Assembly (NCBI GenBank): GCA_001701105.1
Contig: DAAI01000018.1
Location: forward strand, 4,113 to 25,993
Direction of reading: 5' to 3'
Source: Bacteroidales bacterium GP1
GTDB taxonomy: Bacteria; Bacteroidota; Bacteroidia; Bacteroidales; Muribaculaceae
Length of the DNA stretch: 21,881 nt
Of the stretch, positions 17,153 through 21,881 are shown piece after piece. The position numbers and the translations under genes were made by a program. The notes below the pieces were generated by a model. The model worked only from the letters and a program-made list of their open reading frames with translations. It did no database searches and was not told where the DNA came from. Numbering within the stretch: the stretch's first letter is position 1; every line of letters starts with the position of its first letter.

Positions 17153-18205
17153 ATGAAAAATAAGATAACAGCCCTCTTGCTGGCAATGATGGCGAGTGTA
17201 TTGCCGGCATTTTCGGAGGTGGAAAGCTCCGGACAATTATTGAATCTCGACGTGCAGGCCCGCATGGATTATCAGTATGATATCACCGATGGCCATAAAG
17301 TGAATCCCGAGACAGGGTTCAAAGGGAAATACCTTGTGCTCAAACTCGACGGAGAAATTATAAAAGGGCTTACATATTCTTGGCGGCAGCGGCTCAACAA
17401 GCTGCACGACGACCAGAATTTCTTCGATGCCACCGACTGGGTATATCTCAATTATATCATCGGTCGCTGGCATTTTCAGGCGGGCAAAGAAGTTGTGGCC
17501 ATAGGAGGCTATGAATACGACCGCGCCCCAATCGACCTTTATTCCTGCTCCGTGTTCTGGAACAATATTCCCTGCTACGACCTTGGCGTTTCGGCCGGCT
17601 TCGACCTTACTTCGCGCGACAGGCTTACATTTCAGGCCGTCCAAAGCCCGTTCTTCAACAGCGAGTATCTGCCGAAGAAGAATCCCGACATGTACGCCTA
17701 CAATCTGATGTGGAATGGCCGCCACGGCTGCTTCGAGGCCATTTATTCCGCCAATCTTATTGAATACGCCAAAGGTAAATACATCAACTATCTGGCATTG
17801 GGCAATAAATTTTCCTTCGGAAAAGTATGGCTCGAACTGGATTTTATGAACCGTGCCGCCTCCGGGCAGACGTTCTTTTTCAAGGATTGCTCGGTGATGG
17901 GGGAATTGTCGTGGAGCCCCAACACGCATTGGCGCATTTTCGGGAAGGCCACATATGATGTGAATAAGTCAGGAACCGCGGCCGATTATACCGTTCTCAA
18001 CGGTACGGAGCTCGCAATGGCCGGGGCCGGAGTGGAATATTTTCCCCTGCGAAAGGACAATCATACACTACGCATACACGCAAATGCGTTCTATTCCTGG
18101 GGTCATAATGCCAATGAAAATGATATAATGCAGCATAACACGATGTTTGCTTCCGTCGGACTGACATGGCATATGAATCTATTTAACCTCAAAAGAAGGA
18201 AATAA
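17153..18205 (+). CDS. Outer-membrane beta-barrel porin (OprO/OprP-like)
   Basis: A probable diffusion channel in the outer membrane. The start at 17153 (350 aa) gives the signal peptide MKNKITALLLAMMASVLPAF. The frame is open upstream to an ATG at 17045, but that would cover the promoter and add 36 residues before the signal. The mature part is rich in alternating aromatic and polar strands (YSWRQRLNKLHDD, WVYLNYIIGRWHFQAGKE, LGVSAGFDLTSRDRLTFQ, GVEYFPLRKDNHTLRIHANAFYSWG in pieces) and closes with a strand near LTWHMNLF. The pattern resembles phosphate-selective porins O/P of Bacteroidetes; family membership is from overall look and the substrate is unknown. Only 6 bases separate it from the Gate-type transporter gene, so the two likely work as an outer/inner-membrane pair. 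Confidence 0.75.
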   Translation: MKNKITALLLAMMASVLPAFSEVESSGQLLNLDVQARMDYQYDITDGHKVNPETGFKGKYLVLKLDGEIIKGLTYSWRQRLNKLHDDQNFFDATDWVYLNYIIGRWHFQAGKEVVAIGGYEYDRAPIDLYSCSVFWNNIPCYDLGVSAGFDLTSRDRLTFQAVQSPFFNSEYLPKKNPDMYAYNLMWNGRHGCFEAIYSANLIEYAKGKYINYLALGNKFSFGKVWLELDFMNRAASGQTFFFKDCSVMGELSWSPNTHWRIFGKATYDVNKSGTAADYTVLNGTELAMAGAGVEYFPLRKDNHTLRIHANAFYSWGHNANENDIMQHNTMFASVGLTWHMNLFNLKRRK

Positions 18206-18211
18206 GATCAG

Positions 18212-19396
18212 ATGACTAACGAAAAAAATACCGGGACTCTCGAAGGGGCCCCGATTGCAAAAAAATCAAAACTGAAAGGATATTCAGGCGTGATATGCCT
18301 GGCCATCGTATTCGGCCTTTTCTATTATTTCGGCCATGTCATGGGAATGGCCAATATGCTCAATTCCATGATGCGCACGGCTCACGATCTATTGCTTAAT
18401 ACCGTGTTCTATCTCATGGCCATCTGCGTCCTTACCGGTGCGATAGGGCGCATATTCGTGGAGTTCGGGGTTGTTAATCTTCTCGAGCGGATGGTGCGTC
18501 CGCTGATGAAGCCCCTTTTCAATCTGCCCGGAGTGGCTTCACTCGGGGCCGTGATGACTTTCCTGAGCGATAATCCCGCAATCATCTCGCTGGCCTCCGA
18601 CAAGCGTTTCAGCTCATATTTCAAAAAATTCCAGTTTATTTCGCTCACCAATTTCGGCACGGCTTTCGGCATGGGGTTGCTCGTGATGGTGTTCATGGTG
18701 GGGCAGGGCTTCTTCTGGGAGCCGCTTGTGGGATTTTTCGGGGCTTTCTGCGGCTGCATAGTCTCGACGCGCATCATGCAATATTTCGTGATTAAGAATT
18801 ATCCGCATTTTGCCACGGAAGATGTAGTGGCCGAGGAGCTGGAGGTGAAGGAGGAGGAAAAGAAGCAGGAGCATTCCATGTTCACCCGCATTCTCAATTC
18901 CCTGCTCGACGGCGGCCGCACGGGCGTGGATGTAGGACTGGCCATAATCCCCGGCGTGCTGATTATTTCCACTCTGGTGATGATGCTTACTTTCGGCCCC
19001 GGCGCAGATGGCAATTACACCGGCTCGGCCTACGAAGGAGTGGCGTTGCTGCCATGGCTCGCCGCAAAAGTGAATGTAGTGTTTGAATGGCTCTTCGGAT
19101 TCACGGATCCTCATCTCATCGCTTTCCCAATCACGGCCCTCGGTGCCGTAGGAGCAGCCCTCGGACTCGTGCCTAATTTTATATCACAAGGGTGGGTCGA
19201 CGGCAATGCTATAGCCGTATTCACGGCAATAGGAATGTGCTGGAGCGGATATCTTAGCACGCACACCGCCATGCTCGATTCCCTCGGATATAGGGAGCTG
19301 ACATCCAAAGCGATACTTTCGCACACCATCGGAGGCCTCGTGGCCGCCATCATCGCGCATCTGGGATATATGCTCGTGGCCACGCTGATCGCCTGA
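18212..19396 (+). CDS. Gate-domain (nucleoside-recognition-like) inner-membrane transporter, CD0519/CD1768-like
   Basis: A polytopic inner-membrane protein of 394 residues with two related hydrophobic halves separated by a highly charged cytoplasmic linker around residues 205-225 (EELEVKEEEKKQEHS). The first half has LTGAIGRIFVEFGVVNLLERMVRPLMKPLF, typical of Gate (nucleoside-recognition) proteins, and MTFLSDNPAIISLASDKRF. The second half has GVDVGLAIIPGVLIIS and ITALGAVGAALGLVPNFI, with MCWSGYLSTHTAMLDSLGY near the end. It resembles the family annotated CD0519/CD1768 membrane protein; transport substrate is unknown. It is translationally close to the preceding porin gene, which suggests a joint import or export role. 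There is no evidence that it belongs to the fructan pathway beyond position. Confidence 0.75.
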   Translation: MTNEKNTGTLEGAPIAKKSKLKGYSGVICLAIVFGLFYYFGHVMGMANMLNSMMRTAHDLLLNTVFYLMAICVLTGAIGRIFVEFGVVNLLERMVRPLMKPLFNLPGVASLGAVMTFLSDNPAIISLASDKRFSSYFKKFQFISLTNFGTAFGMGLLVMVFMVGQGFFWEPLVGFFGAFCGCIVSTRIMQYFVIKNYPHFATEDVVAEELEVKEEEKKQEHSMFTRILNSLLDGGRTGVDVGLAIIPGVLIISTLVMMLTFGPGADGNYTGSAYEGVALLPWLAAKVNVVFEWLFGFTDPHLIAFPITALGAVGAALGLVPNFISQGWVDGNAIAVFTAIGMCWSGYLSTHTAMLDSLGYRELTSKAILSHTIGGLVAAIIAHLGYMLVATLIA

Positions 19397-19429
19397 TTTC
19401 AGGGGTCAGGCTTTCAGCGGAATGATGAG

Positions 19430-19450
19430 GGGCGCACGGCCAGTGCGCCC
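19430..19450. terminator. GC-rich hairpin in the convergent gap
   Basis: GGGCGCAC (19430-19437) pairs perfectly with GTGCGCCC (19443-19450) around the 5-base loop GGCCA, midway between two converging genes. Neither side carries a clear T-run, so it may be a weak bidirectional terminator or just a stable 3' end structure. Confidence 0.45.
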
Positions 19451-19494
19451 GTATTCGTCGGATAAATATAGGAACTCACGCCCTCTCCGGACCG

Positions 19495-20706
19495 TCAGGC
19501 CTCCGGAGCCGCCACATTTACTCTCTTTCCGCCGAAGAAATGCTGGATTATCTGGGCGATGGCTCCGTCGCCGGTCACGTTGCAGGCCGTTCCGAATGAG
19601 TCCATAGTGATGTAAAGGGCTATCATCAGGGCCTGTTGCGTCTCATTGAACCCTAAGAAGGAGGCCAGAAGGCCGAGCGAGGCCATGATCGCGCCGCCCG
19701 GAACGCCCGGTGCCGCCACTATCGAAATGCCCAGCATCAGGATGAATCCCGAGAACATCTGCACATCATAGACCATCCCCTCCATTATCATAATCGCCAG
19801 GGCGCAGGCCACTATCTTCATCGCGCTCCCCGACATATGAATCGTGGCGCATAACGGCACTACAAATCCGGCTATCTCCTCGCTCACCCCCATCTTGATG
19901 GTCTGCCGTAGAGTTACCGGGATCGTGGCGGCCGACGATTGAGTGCCAAGCGCGGTGAAATAGGCCGGCATCATATTGAGCAGCATCCGTAACGGATTCT
20001 TCCTCACGAAAAGCGCCGCGATGCAATATTGGAAAATCAGCAGGCAGATATGCATGGCGAAGATTATCCCGATTATTCCGGCGAAGGTGCCGAGCACGCA
20101 AGCCACGTCTCCCGCCATAGTCATATTGAGGAAAATGCCGAAGATATACAAAGGCAGCAGCGGGATTATCACTCTTCCGATGGTAAGCTGTATGCACTCC
20201 CGGAATTCATCGAGCCCATGCTTGAGCGATCGGCTGTTGATGGCCGCCATGCATATTCCCAGCAGGAATGCCATCACCAGGGCAGTCATCACCCCCATCA
20301 GCGGAGGCATCTCGATCGTGAAGAAGGGTTGCGGCTCATGGCCCGCGGCATCAGCCGCCAGTTGGCGTGGCTTCACCAGTCCCGGAAACAAGCCCTGACC
20401 TATGAAATAGGAATAAAAGCCCGACAAGGAGGTAAAGATATAGGCTATGGCCGTTGTAACTACCAGTATCAGGCCCGCTTTGCGCCCAACATCAGCTATA
20501 GCCGGCGCCACGAAGCCAAGTATGATAAGCGGAATCAGAAACCCAAGAAACTGGCTGAATATCGCATTATAGGTGATGAAAATTCTCGCAAGCCACGTCG
20601 GAAAAAACATCCCGCACCCTATGCCGAGTCCGATGGCTATGATTATCTTCACCAGCAGATTCACTCTTACCCTCGTTATTCCTCTCCTCTTTGCTTTCAT
20701 CGTCAT
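19495..20706 (-). CDS. Dicarboxylate/amino acid:cation symporter (DAACS family)
   Basis: Sodium- or proton-coupled inner-membrane uptake of an acidic or neutral amino acid or a dicarboxylate. Family hallmarks are visible: the serine-rich re-entrant loop TQSSAATIPVT, HMSGSAM, the second hairpin GVPGGAIMASLG, and the substrate/cation motif DSFGTACNVTGDGA. It has about 403 residues with roughly eight membrane segments. Start: an ATG at 20706 is chosen; an ATG at 20700 (MKAKRRG) is equally plausible, and a GTG at 20736 is possible. The well-formed promoter upstream implies a leader near 100 bases. Substrate cannot be told from sequence. It converges on the Gate-type transporter and has no clear tie to the fructan genes. 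Confidence 0.93.
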   Translation of the reverse strand: MTMKAKRRGITRVRVNLLVKIIIAIGLGIGCGMFFPTWLARIFITYNAIFSQFLGFLIPLIILGFVAPAIADVGRKAGLILVVTTAIAYIFTSLSGFYSYFIGQGLFPGLVKPRQLAADAAGHEPQPFFTIEMPPLMGVMTALVMAFLLGICMAAINSRSLKHGLDEFRECIQLTIGRVIIPLLPLYIFGIFLNMTMAGDVACVLGTFAGIIGIIFAMHICLLIFQYCIAALFVRKNPLRMLLNMMPAYFTALGTQSSAATIPVTLRQTIKMGVSEEIAGFVVPLCATIHMSGSAMKIVACALAIMIMEGMVYDVQMFSGFILMLGISIVAAPGVPGGAIMASLGLLASFLGFNETQQALMIALYITMDSFGTACNVTGDGAIAQIIQHFFGGKRVNVAAPEA

Positions 20707-20808
20707 TATTGTTGGATCATGCCGGGTCGGAATCACATTGCATGCTGTCGGGCCCCTTATGACTCCAATTCCTTATAATCATCACCGGGGGTGATTTCAA
20801 TTCAGATG

Positions 20809-20839
20809 CAAAATTAACCCAAACAATCAGGAAGTCAAA
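20809..20839 (-). promoter_or_regulatory. Complete Bacteroidetes sigma-70-type promoter of the DAACS gene
   Basis: On the minus strand TTTG (20836-20839) is followed by exactly 19 bases and TAATTTTG (20809-20816), matching the TTTG-N19-TAnnTTTG consensus in full. Start of transcription is predicted near 20802. The -33 box overlaps a run of nine T that would also serve as the tail of a terminator for the upstream gene. A small ATCACC-GGG-GGTGAT palindrome (20781-20795) lies in the leader. Confidence 0.8.
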
Positions 20840-20877
20840 AAAAAACATTGCCTCCATTCGGAAACCTTTCCGGCGCA

Positions 20878-21881
20878 TTATAGCAGCGAGATGATGGCGT
20901 CGGCCATCGCGGCGCCCCCGCGCTCGTCGACAAGGCGCAGGCATAGCTCCCCCCGTTGCGACGAGATGGAGCCTTTCGAGCGGCCGAGAAGTACGGTGAG
21001 GGCTGTTGGCGAAAATCCACATTTTATCAGCAGCGCGGCATGAAGGTCGTGAGCCTTCAGCTTCCCGCCCATAAGCGTGCGTAAACGCACCTTGAATCCC
21101 GGTGAACATTTCTCCACTACCCTTTCAAGATCGTCCCATATGTCGGAATTTTCAGGCAGCATCATCTGGTCGGCCAGGTATCCCCGCGTTTCGGCGTATG
21201 CTTTCGATTTAAGGATGGCCGGAGGCACATCGGCGCGTTTCTTTGCCAGTCTCTGAAGCTCGGCATACTCCTTCATCACTAATTTCCGCAGTTCCTTCAC
21301 GTTCTGGTCAAGAGGAAGTGTGGATATTCCTTCCTCTTTTTCAGGCTCTGCAGCCTTTTGGCGCGAGGCTTCGTTCTCTTCCATCTGCCTCAGCTTCCTG
21401 TTTAGCTCCGCAATCACGTCGCGCTCCCTCATCAATGTCATTTTTTGCTTGTTGGTTCGCGCGTTCATACCAAGGATTACTATTATAAGAAGCAGCACGA
21501 TAATTCCAACGCCGAATAGCCAGTATGTCAGCCTCTCCCTCGATTTTTCCGCCTTTATACGCCTTTGCTCATGGTTTTTGTAATTATATTGGGAAGTTTG
21601 AATCAATTCAAATTCATCTTGGATTAAATTTAGCTTCTCTTCCATCAGGTTATAAAATGTCTGTACATACGACCGTAATGAATCATTAGGTAAATATTGT
21701 TGTAATTCGGGTGTCAATAATTTTTGATATCCTTGTAGTTTATTATGATTATTTTCACTGTTTATCAATTGATAAGCATATTTGGCCACTGTGTCATAGT
21801 TGCCAGCCGCATAATAGATGTTAATTGCATGAGCCAATACAAAATTTCTCTTTTCTATTCGAAGTGCGTTATTAATTAATT
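20878..21881 (-). CDS. TPR - transmembrane - coiled-coil - HTH-like regulator, 5' end outside the window
   Basis: The frame stays open to the right edge, so the N-terminal part is missing; the TTG at 21837 is only an internal codon. Visible order, numbered from that codon: helical, TPR-like repeats (about 1-80, for example AINIYYAAGNYDTVAKYAYQ), one membrane helix (about 104-124, WLFGVGIIVLLLIIVILG), a charged coiled coil (about 125-170), and a C-terminal part (about 180-319) with LHAALLIKCGFSPTALTVLL and GRSKGSISSQRGELCLRL, which looks like a LuxR-type helix-turn-helix. This layout is common in Bacteroidetes as membrane-bound TPR regulators next to carbohydrate or stress genes. The ligand and targets are unknown. 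A 120-base gap with a promoter separates it from the DAACS gene. Confidence 0.75.
   Translation of the reverse strand, partial: LINNALRIEKRNFVLAHAINIYYAAGNYDTVAKYAYQLINSENNHNKLQGYQKLLTPELQQYLPNDSLRSYVQTFYNLMEEKLNLIQDEFELIQTSQYNYKNHEQRRIKAEKSRERLTYWLFGVGIIVLLLIIVILGMNARTNKQKMTLMRERDVIAELNRKLRQMEENEASRQKAAEPEKEEGISTLPLDQNVKELRKLVMKEYAELQRLAKKRADVPPAILKSKAYAETRGYLADQMMLPENSDIWDDLERVVEKCSPGFKVRLRTLMGGKLKAHDLHAALLIKCGFSPTALTVLLGRSKGSISSQRGELCLRLVDERGGAAMADAIISLL

Noticed and set aside
17237..17929. Long antisense open frame (230 codons) across the porin gene
   Set aside because: It lies wholly inside a well-supported gene with signal peptide and barrel pattern; its own translation shows no recognisable domain or signal.
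20029..20778. Antisense open frame of 249 codons across the symporter gene
   Set aside because: The translation is rich in His, Arg and Gln with no domain, and the opposite strand encodes all DAACS hallmarks.
20859..20872. CGGAAA-CC-TTTCCG palindrome as terminator of the TPR regulator gene
   Set aside because: The loop is too small for a stable full stem and the T-run starts about 13 bases later, so it was not listed as a terminator.

Overview
The window reads as a chromosomal segment of a gut Bacteroidales bacterium, most likely Muribaculaceae-like. The reasons are a SusC/SusD pair, a one-piece hybrid two-component system, TAnnTTTG-type -7 promoter elements, A-rich leaders in place of strong Shine-Dalgarno sites, and roughly balanced GC. 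The genus is an inference.

Most of the window (about 1031-16971) is a fructan (levan- or inulin-type) polysaccharide utilization locus. On the minus strand, reading from about 9.9 kb down to 1.0 kb, lie susC (TonB-dependent transporter), susD, a SusE-position surface lipoprotein with two Fn3/Ig-like domains and a DUF4960-like C-terminal domain, then a conserved stem-loop, then a large secreted GH32-family protein with a LamG-like domain and a T9SS-like C-terminal tail. A hybrid sensor/regulator (HTCS) with a sugar-binding periplasmic domain, resembling the fructose sensor BT1754 of Bacteroides thetaiotaomicron, lies upstream of susC on the same strand. Divergent from it, on the plus strand, is a three-gene unit: a periplasmic exo-type GH32 fructosidase, an FHS/FucP-type fructose permease and a PfkB-family fructokinase, closed by a strong terminator at 17001-17036. 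In the inferred pathway, fructan is bound and imported by SusCD and the SGBP, cut to fructose in the periplasm, sensed by the HTCS, carried across the inner membrane by the permease and phosphorylated by the kinase.

Flanking genes: the 3' part of purT (purine synthesis) enters at the left edge. To the right is a promoter-led pair encoding an outer-membrane beta-barrel porin and a Gate-domain inner-membrane transporter. It is followed by a convergent dicarboxylate/amino-acid:cation symporter with a textbook Bacteroidetes promoter, and by the 3' part of a TPR-transmembrane-HTH-like regulator that runs off the right edge.

The most interesting points are: (1) the large GH32 protein has Glu where the family has its Asp nucleophile, and carries a T9SS-like tail instead of a lipobox; (2) a 16-bp stem-loop separates the SGBP gene from that GH32 gene; (3) nonamer direct repeats exactly 21 bp apart upstream of susC look like an HTCS/AraC operator; (4) the SGBP C-terminal domain looks like a degenerate GATase-like fold. 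No tRNA, rRNA, CRISPR array or insertion sequence was seen. No stretch without a gene exceeds 300 bases.
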